A DNA stretch of 64,000 nucleotides, from contig NZ_CP109017.1 of the NCBI RefSeq assembly GCF_036226765.1, positions 6,387,001 through 6,451,000 on the forward strand, given 5' to 3'. Under the pieces are notes generated by a model. It was not told the origin of the DNA. It ran no database searches and saw nothing but the letters and a program-made list of their open reading frames with translations. Positions within the stretch are counted from its first letter, which is position 1. Every line of letters begins with the position of its first letter. Origin of the DNA: Streptomyces sp. NBC_00670. Its GTDB lineage: Bacteria > Actinomycetota > Actinomycetes > Streptomycetales > Streptomycetaceae. The translations under genes were made by a program, and so were the position numbers. Shown one piece after another: positions 51,570 to 59,385 of this stretch.

Positions 51570-52472
51570 TCAGTAGCCGTAGCGGGCGGTGACCCGGCGC
51601 GGGTAGTAGCGCTCGTCGCCGCGGCGTTCGTAGTCGGGGCGGCGCGGGGTGTCGCCGGTGGGCCGGTCGCCGACGACGGTGACGCGCCGGCCCATGCGGT
51701 ACGCGTCGTAGTCGTTGATCGCGAGGTGCTGGGTGGCGCGGTTGTCCCACAGGGCGACGGTGTTCGGGTCCCAGCGGTGGCGGCAGGTGAAGCGGGGCTG
51801 CTCGGAGTGGTCGAACAGGTGCTGGAGCACGAGGTCGCTCTCGGGCCTGCTCAGCTGCGGGATGTGCGAGGTCCACATCCGGGTGACGTAGAGCGAGCGG
51901 CGGCCGGTGACCGGGTGCACGCGGACCACCGGGTGCTCCGCCTTGAGCTCGCCGACCTCCGGCGCCTTGAGGACGTGGATCGCGGTGAGGCCGTCCAGCA
52001 TCTCCCGGAACGGCGCGGACAGCGTCTCGTAGGCCAGGTACTGGTTGCTCCACATGGTGTCGCCGCCGGCCGGCGGACAGGTCACCAGGTGCAGGATGGA
52101 GGCGACCGGGGGGTGGGGGCTGAAGGTGACGTCGATGTGCCACTCGTCGGCCTTGCCGCCCTTGTCGGACTCGATGAGCGTGACCTCGGGGTGGTCGGCG
52201 AGCTTGGGCAGGAACGGGTGCACCTCGACCTCGCCGAAGCGGCGGCCGAGGGCGACGTGGGCCTTCGGGGTCAGGTTCTCCTGGCCGGGGAAGAACAGCA
52301 CGAGGTGACGGAGCATCAGCTCGTGGATCCGCTCGAACTGGGCGTCGGTGAGCGCGCCGAGGTCGATGCCGTGCACCTCGGCGCCGAGGGCGCCGGACAT
52401 GGGACGGATGCGCAGGTCGGTGTCGGTGCCGGTGCCGGTGCCGGTGCCGGTGCCGGGGGTGGTGGTGGACAT
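51570..52472 (-). CDS. TauD/TfdA-family Fe(II)/2-oxoglutarate dioxygenase
   Basis: A 300-aa dioxygenase. The iron-binding H112-x-D114 (WHIDVTF) is visible, with the distal His in RATQHLAINDY and the 2-oxoglutarate Arg in RMGRRVTV. Taurine dioxygenase and many natural-product hydroxylases share this. A Gly-Thr repeat (GTGTGTGTGT near residue 7) comes from a GGTGCC tandem repeat in the DNA at 52420-52457. Its location between the fused cyclase-oxygenase gene and sulfotransferase suggests hydroxylation of the terpenoid. Taurine use is possible but less likely here. Confidence 0.88.
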   Translation of the reverse strand: MSTTTPGTGTGTGTGTDTDLRIRPMSGALGAEVHGIDLGALTDAQFERIHELMLRHLVLFFPGQENLTPKAHVALGRRFGEVEVHPFLPKLADHPEVTLIESDKGGKADEWHIDVTFSPHPPVASILHLVTCPPAGGDTMWSNQYLAYETLSAPFREMLDGLTAIHVLKAPEVGELKAEHPVVRVHPVTGRRSLYVTRMWTSHIPQLSRPESDLVLQHLFDHSEQPRFTCRHRWDPNTVALWDNRATQHLAINDYDAYRMGRRVTVVGDRPTGDTPRRPDYERRGDERYYPRRVTARYGY

Positions 52473-52537
52473 GGTGACGACTCCTTCGGTTCCTTCGGTT
52501 CTCTCGGTCGGGGTGACGTGCGTGGTGTCGGGCGGGG

Positions 52538-55500
52538 TCAGTGCGGGGCGGGGACCCGGTGGGCGCGCGGGTCCGGGAGGAGGCCGAGCTGCTGGAGGCG
52601 GTCGAGGGGGGTGAGCGGGAGCGGGCCGAGACCGGCCATGTTGTGGGTCACCGTGTGCAGCAGTCGCGGATTGGCGCCGGTGTGGCGCACCGCCCGCCGG
52701 CCGACGGCCCGCCCCGGCCAGGACAGACCCGTCACCATGCGGGTCGCGTTGGCGCTGGTGCGGGCGGCCGACGCGAGGACCGGGGCGCGTTCGCGGCGGT
52801 AGGCGTCCAGGGCCGCGTCGACGGCGGTCGCCTCCAGGGCCGGCCTGCCGCCCGTCCGGCTGTGCGCCGACAACTGTGCCGAGAGCGCCTCGGTGAGCGC
52901 CCAGGCGCTGGTGATCGCCGTGTTCATGCCCTGGGCGGCCATCGGGTGGACGGCATACCCGGCCTCGCCCACCAGTGCGAGGCCGGGGGCGGCGAAGCGG
53001 TCGGTGAGGTAGCGGCCGACGGAGAAGACCTGCCGGGTTCCGGCGGCCGCCGCGAGGGCCGGGACGTACCCCGCCAGTGCGGGCACCTCGCCGACGGCCC
53101 GGACGAGCCAGTCGGCGAAGTCGCGCGCGCCGAGCCCGCGCAGTTCGTCGGGCGCGCACTGCAGATACAGGCGGACGCGGTCCCCGGGCAGCGGGTACAG
53201 CAGGCGCAGCCCCCGGTCGGAGAGGTAGGCGGAGAAGTCCCCGGGGCCCTGGCGGGCGGCATCGGCGAGTTCGACGGAGACCAGGCGGTGCGGGTACTCC
53301 GTACGGCGGCCGAGGATGCCGGCGGCGCGCCGCAGCCGGGAGGAGATGCCGTCGGCGGCGACCACGAGGGGTGCGCGCACCGGGCGGTCGCCGTCCGGGC
53401 CGGCCAGGACGAGGCCCGTCACCCGGCCGTCGGGGGTGCGCAGGGCCTCGCGGACGACGGTGCCGCGGCGGACCTCGACGTCTCCGGTGAGGCCCTCGGT
53501 GAGGGCGGTGAGGATCTCCCGGTGGTCGTGGACCAGCAACTCGCGGTCTCCGGGAGGAAGTTGCCCGTAATCGAGGGCCATGAGGGGCGTGCCGTGGGCA
53601 TCGCGGACCACAAGACGGTTCATGGACACCGCGCCCCGCTCGCGCAGCGCCTCCGCCACACCCCAGCGCCGCAGCACGCGCAGCGCACCGGGTTGCAGGA
53701 CCTCCCCCTTGGCGACGTCACGGGGCGCGGCCTGCCTGTCGAGCAACAGCACACGCAGCCCGAGCCCACCGAGCCCGCGCGCGGCGGCGAGCCCCGCGAC
53801 ACCGGCACCACAGACGAGGACGTCGTAGTCGTGGGAGGGGTGCGGCCGGGGGCCGCCTGTCGCACGGGAGGCGGGGCGGGCGGCGTCGGTCACGGTGCCG
53901 GCCCCGTCGGCCGCCGAACCGGCATCCTCGGCCGTGCCGCCGGCCGGCCGCCGCGAGGCCGCCAGTGCCTTCACGGCCAGCGAGGTGGCCAGGACCGGGT
54001 CGGCGTAGCGGTAGCAGTGGCGTATGTACTCGTTGACGGGTGCGCCCGGCCAGGTGCCGTCGGGGTTCTGGTGGTGCAGGAGGTGGGCGGTGGCCCGGGT
54101 GAGCGGGGCGGAGTCCGGTGGCTCGCCGGCGGTGAGCAGGGCGTGGAGTGCCCAGGCGGTCTCCTCGACGGTGCCGCCGGGGGCCTCGGCCGTGCCGCCC
54201 GGGTCCTCGCCGGCCGTGCCCCAGGAGCCGTCCGGCAGTTGGGTGCGCAGGAGGAAGTCGCGGGCCCTGCGCGCCGGTTCGGTCGCCGCGAGGCCCGCGG
54301 CGGACCAGGCGGTGAGGGCCGCGGCCGTGCCGGGGACCATGCCGCGGTACCACATCGCCTCCAGCGCGCCGTCGGGCCGCTGCGCCCGGCGGAGGCTGTC
54401 CAGGCCCTTGCGCACCCGGGGGTCGTCCCGGCCCGCGCCGCAGTCCAGGAGGGCCAGGACGGACTTGGCCGTCATCTGCGGGCAGGGGCCGAAGCCGCCG
54501 GGCCGGCTGTCGCGCACCGCCAGGCTCCAGGAGCCGGAGCGGTCCTGCATGGCCGTCAGCCATTCCAGGCCGCGCCGCACGTGCGGATCGTCGTCGCCGC
54601 CGGGCATCCGGTGCAGCAGCGAGCTGATCTCGGCGGTCTCCAGCGCCATCGGCCACGAGCGGTCGGTGGAGAAGCCCCAGTGTCCCGGCGGACAGGCCAA
54701 CGCCTCGAAGGGCACGTCCTGCTGACGGTCGCGGAGCATCGTACGCAGGGGGACGAGCCGGGGGTCGTCGGCGTAACCGGCCTCCAGGAGCGCGGCGGCG
54801 GCGAAACTGGACCAGGTGAGGTCCAGGGGCATCAGGTCCCAGCCGCCGTCGGGCCGGGCGGCGCCGGTCAGCCAGTGCGCGGCGGCCCGCACGAGGTCCG
54901 GGGCCAGTTCGGAACGTCCGACGCCGAGCGCGATCAGCGCGGTCAGCCAGGGGTCCGCGCTGAACGAACCGGTGCCGCGCTCCCGGGCGAAGGCCTCGCG
55001 GACGAGGGCGAGGGCGCGGGGCCGCAGGGCGCGGTCCAGCCGGCCGCCGAGCCCGCGGCGGGGGCGCCGCACGGACTGGCCGAGCGCGGAGGCCGCGAAG
55101 ATCGGCAGCCGCAGGCTCAGTGCCCGGCGGGCGAGCCCCGGCAGCAGGAGCAGCTCCAGGGGCAGCCGGGGTGTGGAGGTCCGGGCGCCGGGGTCGGAGA
55201 GGGCGGCGAACTGCCGGGCCAGCGCGCGCATCGCGGGCTCGGGGAGGCTGTCGACGCCGCCGCGCCGGCGTACGAGGTCGTGCGCGGCGGCGACGGCTCG
55301 CCCGGTGCTGTCGGGTGCCGTCAGCGTGAGTGCGGCGGCGACGACGGCGGTGGTGAACGTCTCCGTCGGGACGCCGGCCATGGCCCAGCCGCCGTCGGGG
55401 CGTTGGGTGGCGCACAGGCGTGCCACGGCGTGGTCGCGCACGGTGTCGGCGTCCGCGGTCGGGGCGGCGCCGTGGGCGCGTGCGGTGTGCAGGGCGATGA

Positions 55501-55747
55501 GGGCGGCGGCGGTGTTGGCGGGGGAGAAGCGGTCGCCGGCGGGGGCGACGACGCCGTCGGCGCGGCGGGCGTCGAGCAGGGCGTCGGCGCCGGCGCGGAT
55601 CGCGCGCGCCAACGGTTCGTCGGGCGGGGGGTGGGGCTGGTCGTGCGCGGGAGGGCTCGGGGGGTGCGGTGGGTCGGCGGGTGCGGGTGCGGTGTGGTTG
55701 GTCGCGCGGTTCCCCGCGCCCCTGGGTTGGCTGGTGGCGTCGGACAT
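52538..55747 (-). CDS. Fused squalene-cyclase-fold/FAD monooxygenase protein
   Basis: A 1069-aa fusion. Residues about 45-610 carry prenyltransferase/squalene-cyclase repeats (for example QRPDGGWAMAG, ARPDGGWDLMP, QDRSGSWSLAV, LPDGSWGTAG). Where true class II cyclases have DxDD-TAE, this protein has M367-A-L-E370-TAE, so the normal proton donor is absent. Residues about 638-1030 are a UbiH/PheA-type flavin monooxygenase (VCGAGVAGLAAARGLG near 646; LVGEAGYAVHPMAAQG replaces the usual GD motif). ATG 55747 is eight bases after UbiA. The first 40 residues include a dispersed repeat and are doubtful. I recall no characterised fusion of this type. Confidence 0.85.
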   Translation of the reverse strand: MSDATSQPRGAGNRATNHTAPAPADPPHPPSPPAHDQPHPPPDEPLARAIRAGADALLDARRADGVVAPAGDRFSPANTAAALIALHTARAHGAAPTADADTVRDHAVARLCATQRPDGGWAMAGVPTETFTTAVVAAALTLTAPDSTGRAVAAAHDLVRRRGGVDSLPEPAMRALARQFAALSDPGARTSTPRLPLELLLLPGLARRALSLRLPIFAASALGQSVRRPRRGLGGRLDRALRPRALALVREAFARERGTGSFSADPWLTALIALGVGRSELAPDLVRAAAHWLTGAARPDGGWDLMPLDLTWSSFAAAALLEAGYADDPRLVPLRTMLRDRQQDVPFEALACPPGHWGFSTDRSWPMALETAEISSLLHRMPGGDDDPHVRRGLEWLTAMQDRSGSWSLAVRDSRPGGFGPCPQMTAKSVLALLDCGAGRDDPRVRKGLDSLRRAQRPDGALEAMWYRGMVPGTAAALTAWSAAGLAATEPARRARDFLLRTQLPDGSWGTAGEDPGGTAEAPGGTVEETAWALHALLTAGEPPDSAPLTRATAHLLHHQNPDGTWPGAPVNEYIRHCYRYADPVLATSLAVKALAASRRPAGGTAEDAGSAADGAGTVTDAARPASRATGGPRPHPSHDYDVLVCGAGVAGLAAARGLGGLGLRVLLLDRQAAPRDVAKGEVLQPGALRVLRRWGVAEALRERGAVSMNRLVVRDAHGTPLMALDYGQLPPGDRELLVHDHREILTALTEGLTGDVEVRRGTVVREALRTPDGRVTGLVLAGPDGDRPVRAPLVVAADGISSRLRRAAGILGRRTEYPHRLVSVELADAARQGPGDFSAYLSDRGLRLLYPLPGDRVRLYLQCAPDELRGLGARDFADWLVRAVGEVPALAGYVPALAAAAGTRQVFSVGRYLTDRFAAPGLALVGEAGYAVHPMAAQGMNTAITSAWALTEALSAQLSAHSRTGGRPALEATAVDAALDAYRRERAPVLASAARTSANATRMVTGLSWPGRAVGRRAVRHTGANPRLLHTVTHNMAGLGPLPLTPLDRLQQLGLLPDPRAHRVPAPH
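55695..55730. repeat. Dispersed repeat fragment at the start of the fusion gene
   Basis: GGTTGGTCGCGCGGTTCCCC then GCGCCCCTGGGTTGG resembles the GCAGTTCCCCGCGCCCCT hairpin half of the intergenic repeats. Here it lies within the predicted first 20 codons of the fusion gene, which encode a low-complexity stretch. Confidence 0.6.
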
Positions 55748-55754
55748 CGGAGGA

Positions 55755-56963
55755 TCAGCCCTTCGTTCGTGGGGGCGCGGCGGGGGACGTGTGGGACGGG
55801 CGAGCCGCAGCGGGCCGGGCCGCGCCGGCCCCGGGCGTGTCCGCGCCCGGCCCGTCGGGCCCGGCCGGGCCGGGAGCGGGGGAGGCCCCGGTCCGGCCGG
55901 TGTCTCCCGGCCGAACCCCGCGGCTCCCGGCCGGAGTCGGCGCGCCCGCGGCACCGCTCGAGCCCCCGTCCCGCCCGTCGCCGTCCGGGAACTCGTGTCC
56001 GGCGCGCATCCGGGTCTGGGTCAGCAGGCTGGCCGCGAGGAGGGGCAGGAGCAGGGCCAGTGCGGGCGTCGGGCCCCAGCCGGACGCGAGGATCGCGGCG
56101 GCCAGTGTCAGGCGTTCGCCGACCAGGACCTCGTGGGAGCGCAGGGAACGGCGTGCGGAGGGAGCGTGGTGGCGCAGCAGGGGGACGAACGCCGCCGCCC
56201 CGGCCGCCGCCGCGCACGCGGCGAGGACGGCACCGGCGGCGGTGTGGGCGGCGGTGCCCAGGTGCAGGGCGGTGACCGTCAGCGCGGCGGCGTACAGCAG
56301 CGCGGACGTCCGCACCGCCACCACCGGACCGTGCGCCACCGGCAGCGTCCGGTAGCCGCCCGCCCGGTCGGCCTCCGTGTCCCGCAGCGTGCCGACGATG
56401 TTGGACGCGGTGTCGTGGAGCAGGAAGGCCAGGGCCACGGGGAGGACATGCCAGGACGGCGGTTCCCCGAGCGGGACGCTCACCGCCGCGCCGTAGCCGA
56501 CGGCCATCGCGGTCAGCAGGCCCCGTACCGCGTTGCCCAGCAGCCCGCGCCCCTTCAGCAGCCGGCTGTAGGCGACGACCCCCGCGAGCGCGAGCAGCAC
56601 CGCGACGACGGCCGTCCAGTCGACGGCGGCGGTGACGGCCGCGGCGGCCAGGACGCACCCCAGCCCGCAGGCGCGCGCCGTCGCCGCGGACAGCCGGCCG
56701 GAGGGCAGGGGCCGCTGCGGCTTGCCGATCGCGTCGAGGTCGCGGTCGAAGTAGTCGCCGAGATAGTGGCCGCCCAGCCAGGCGAGCGTGGGGCAGAGCC
56801 ACGCGGCCAGGACCCCGGCGGCCGTGGGGTCGCCGGTGCCGGACGCCGCACCGGCCAGGCCCACCAGGCCGGGGTAGGAGAGGGTGTACGGGCGCCATGT
56901 CTCCAGGTGCGCGCGCACCGCCGTGAGCCTCGGGGACTTGGGCGGTGCGCCGGCGAATCCCAC
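55755..56963 (-). CDS. UbiA-family prenyltransferase
   Basis: A 402-aa membrane protein with eight or nine hydrophobic segments (about 15-310). The two Asp-rich motifs that bind Mg-diphosphate are GDYFDRDLDAIGKPQRPLPS near residues 68-87 and LRDTEADRAGGYRTLPV near residues 193-209. UbiA enzymes transfer a prenyl group to an aromatic or similar acceptor, or cyclise. The last 90 residues are a Gly/Pro/Ala-rich tail that is not part of the family. GTG 56963 follows AGGTGA, three bases after the upstream stop. It should be the key C-C bond-forming step in this cluster. Confidence 0.9.
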   Translation of the reverse strand: MGFAGAPPKSPRLTAVRAHLETWRPYTLSYPGLVGLAGAASGTGDPTAAGVLAAWLCPTLAWLGGHYLGDYFDRDLDAIGKPQRPLPSGRLSAATARACGLGCVLAAAAVTAAVDWTAVVAVLLALAGVVAYSRLLKGRGLLGNAVRGLLTAMAVGYGAAVSVPLGEPPSWHVLPVALAFLLHDTASNIVGTLRDTEADRAGGYRTLPVAHGPVVAVRTSALLYAAALTVTALHLGTAAHTAAGAVLAACAAAAGAAAFVPLLRHHAPSARRSLRSHEVLVGERLTLAAAILASGWGPTPALALLLPLLAASLLTQTRMRAGHEFPDGDGRDGGSSGAAGAPTPAGSRGVRPGDTGRTGASPAPGPAGPDGPGADTPGAGAARPAAARPSHTSPAAPPRTKG

Positions 56964-56966
56964 GGC

Positions 56967-57998
56967 TCACCTCTCCCGGGACACGGAGAGGTCGGCCACC
57001 GCCGCGAGGGTGTCGCGGGCCCGGCTCGCGGGCAGGCCGAGCAGCGCCTCCTTGGCCCGCTCTCCCTCGGCCAGCGCCTGCGCGCGGGCCCGGTCCAGCG
57101 CACCGGTGCTCGCCAGCAGGGACCGCACGGTGACCAGGGCCTCGTCGGCGGGCAGGGACCCGTCGAGCGCGGTGGCCAGCAGCCGGCGGCCCCGGGCGTC
57201 GGCCTCCTCCCAGCACAGCAGCAGGGGAAAGGTGGGGCGGCCGTTGGCGAGGTCGCTGAGGACGGACTTGCCGCTCGTCGCCGTGTCGCTGGTGTGCGGC
57301 AGCAGGTCGTCGGCCATCTGGAAGGCCCGGCCCAGGTGCTCGGCGAAGGCGGCGAGCGCCGACTGTGTGGCGGCCGGCGCGCCCGCGAGCTGCGCGCCGC
57401 CGAGGCAGGCGGCCCGGAACAGCGCGCCGGTCTTGAGGGCGATCATCGTCAGGTAGTGCCGCAGCCCGCTGCCGGGGTCCGCGCGCACCTCGTCCTCCAT
57501 CACCTGCCCGCGGCACAGGTCGATGCCCGCGTCGGCGAGCGTGCGCACCACGGCCAGCTGCCGGTCGCCGGGAATTCCCGCCCCCGCGCGCTCGGCGACC
57601 GCGCGGAACGCGCCGATGAACAGGGCGTCACCGGTGACGACCGCGTGGGGCAGCCCGTGGCGGGCGACGACCGAGGGGCGCCCGCGCCGTAACTCGTCCC
57701 CGTCGATGATGTCGTCGTGGACGAGCGAGCCGACATGCAGGAACTCCATGCCGAGCGCGACGCCGAGGGTGTCCTCGCGGCGCATCCCGGCCGCGGCGGC
57801 GGACTCCGTGAACAGCAGCGGCCGCAGCAGCTTGCCCGGCGGCAGCAGGGCCGAGCGGCCCATCGCGTCCACCCCGCCGAGCCCGTCGGGACATCGGCGC
57901 TCCAGCTCGGCGCGGAGCAGCCGCACGGTGGGCTCGATCAGCGCGGTCGCGTCCCGGGGCGGCAGGGTGAGGGAGGGTGTCGCCCCGCCCGCGTTCAC
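56967..57998 (-). CDS. Polyprenyl diphosphate synthase, long-chain type
   Basis: A 343-aa trans-prenyl diphosphate synthase with the first motif LVHDDIIDGDELRRG. The residues before it (EFLHVGSLVHDD) have Gly at -5 and Ser at -4, as in heptaprenyl/octaprenyl-type enzymes, and lack the aromatic found in FPP synthases. The second motif, MADDLLPHTSD, has Pro where Asp is usual. The GTG start overlaps the aminotransferase stop (GTGA). It probably supplies the prenyl donor for the adjacent UbiA enzyme; a C30-C50 chain is an inference from the motif. Confidence 0.88.
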   Translation of the reverse strand: MNAGGATPSLTLPPRDATALIEPTVRLLRAELERRCPDGLGGVDAMGRSALLPPGKLLRPLLFTESAAAAGMRREDTLGVALGMEFLHVGSLVHDDIIDGDELRRGRPSVVARHGLPHAVVTGDALFIGAFRAVAERAGAGIPGDRQLAVVRTLADAGIDLCRGQVMEDEVRADPGSGLRHYLTMIALKTGALFRAACLGGAQLAGAPAATQSALAAFAEHLGRAFQMADDLLPHTSDTATSGKSVLSDLANGRPTFPLLLCWEEADARGRRLLATALDGSLPADEALVTVRSLLASTGALDRARAQALAEGERAKEALLGLPASRARDTLAAVADLSVSRER

Positions 57999-59050
57999 TC
58001 CGGGCTCCCGGTGCCCGTGCGGAACTCCGCGGCCAGGGCGGCGAACGCGTCGTTGGCCGCCGGTTCGGCGAGGGTGACGCGGACGCCCTCGCCGGGTTTG
58101 CCGCAGATCATGACGCCGTGGTCGGCGCAGAACCGGGTCAGCTCCTCGACGCCCTCGGTCAGGGGCAGCCAGACGAAGTTGGCCTGGCTGTCGGCCGAGG
58201 TCCAGCCCTGACCGGTCAGCACCGTGTGCAGGCGGTCGCGTTCGGCGGCGGTCGCCCGGCAGCGGCGCCGGATCTCGTCGTGCGCGCCGAGCGCGGCGAC
58301 GGCCGCGGCCTGCGCGGGCGCGCTGACACGCAGGAACAGCTGCTGGCCGCGCATCGGATCCAGGACGCGGGGATGGGCCACGAGATAGCCCACACGGAGA
58401 CTGAGCAGCCCGTACGACTTGGAGAACGTCCGTACGACGCACACGCGTTCATCGGTCCGGTACAGCTCGACGCCGTCGTCCGTGCTGCCGGGATCGGCGA
58501 AGTCGAGATACGCCTCGTCCAGGACCACGACGACATGCGCGGGCAGCAGATCGAGGAACGCCTTCAGCGCGCCCGGGGGGACGACCGTGCCGGTGGGGTT
58601 GTTCGGATTGCAGACGACGACCATACGGGTCTCGTCGGTCACGGCGGCGGCGAGCGCGTCGAGAGCGTGCCGCTCGTCGACGAGGGGGACGCGGACCACG
58701 GAGGAGCCCGCGTTTTCGGCCATCATCGGATACGCCTCCCACGACGGCCAGGCGTGCACGGTGTGGGTGCCGGGCCCCGTGAAGGTGCTGAACAGCAGTT
58801 GCAGCAGGGCCCCGGATCCGGGGCCCACCATGACGTCCCCGGCCGGTACGCCGAGGTGCTCGCCCAGCACCCGGGAAAGGCCCGTACCCAGGGCGTCCAG
58901 CGTGCGGTGGGCCTGTGCGGCGGTCTCCCGTACGGCGTCGAGAACGGCGGGGAGCGGCGGGTGGTGCGTTTCGTTGAGCGCCAATTGATGAATGATCGCG
59001 CCCGGTTCGGTGACCGGTTGTATTCGATTCCAGCCATTCTTTTCCGACAT
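57995..59050 (-). CDS. HisC-like PLP aminotransferase (class I/II)
   Basis: A 351-aa fold-type I aminotransferase. VVCNPNNPTGTVVPPGAL near residue 185 and LDEAYLDFADP near residue 213 hold the PLP-contact residues, and the Schiff-base Lys is in TFSKSYGLLSLRVGY near residue 245. The family includes histidinol-phosphate and aromatic aminotransferases. As the first gene of the terpenoid operon it may make or use an aromatic keto acid as prenyl acceptor. ATG 59050 follows GGAGG; a longer start at 59077 is less likely. A true histidine-pathway role is unlikely in this setting. Confidence 0.88.
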   Translation of the reverse strand: MSEKNGWNRIQPVTEPGAIIHQLALNETHHPPLPAVLDAVRETAAQAHRTLDALGTGLSRVLGEHLGVPAGDVMVGPGSGALLQLLFSTFTGPGTHTVHAWPSWEAYPMMAENAGSSVVRVPLVDERHALDALAAAVTDETRMVVVCNPNNPTGTVVPPGALKAFLDLLPAHVVVVLDEAYLDFADPGSTDDGVELYRTDERVCVVRTFSKSYGLLSLRVGYLVAHPRVLDPMRGQQLFLRVSAPAQAAAVAALGAHDEIRRRCRATAAERDRLHTVLTGQGWTSADSQANFVWLPLTEGVEELTRFCADHGVMICGKPGEGVRVTLAEPAANDAFAALAAEFRTGTGSPE

Positions 59051-59385
59051 GGAGCCTCCAGCGCGGAGATATGTCAACGGCTTTCGGGCTGATCCTTTGG
59101 GCGACCCAATTTCTCAGTGTTTCCGGCTCGGTCCTCGGACATGCTCAAATCCCGCTCAAGATAAGGCGCCGGGAATGTGTGGGCCGGTAATTGCGTGCGC
59201 TTTCAGGAATATCTGTGTATGGCGGGAGAGATAGTGACGCCGAATAACGGGTCCCTTTGCCGCGGGCCCGGTGGCTCCGGCCGGGGTACTAGGCTGCTGA
59301 CTTCGGAACCTTCGAGACGTGCGAAACCTACGAGACGTTCGAGACGAGAGTGCCTGGGGTGGCGTCAGTGCCTGGAGAGTCGACC
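59051..59385. promoter_or_regulatory. Divergent promoter region with a 9-bp tandem repeat
   Basis: No gene is seen. The region is less GC-rich than its surroundings and must drive the terpenoid operon to the left and the unknown 449-aa gene to the right. TAGGCT at 59290-59295 is a good -10 box for the rightward gene. Immediately after it, 59302-59346 holds five 9-base units (TTCGGAACC, TTCGAGACG, TGCGAAACC, TACGAGACG, TTCGAGACG). Two TTGAGC motifs on the minus strand near 59150 may belong to the operon promoter. The unit would lie in the 5' untranslated leader. Confidence 0.5.

Noticed and set aside
52420..52457. GGTGCC tandem repeat as a regulatory element of tauD
   Set aside because: It lies inside the tauD coding frame and encodes a Gly-Thr run near the N-terminus.
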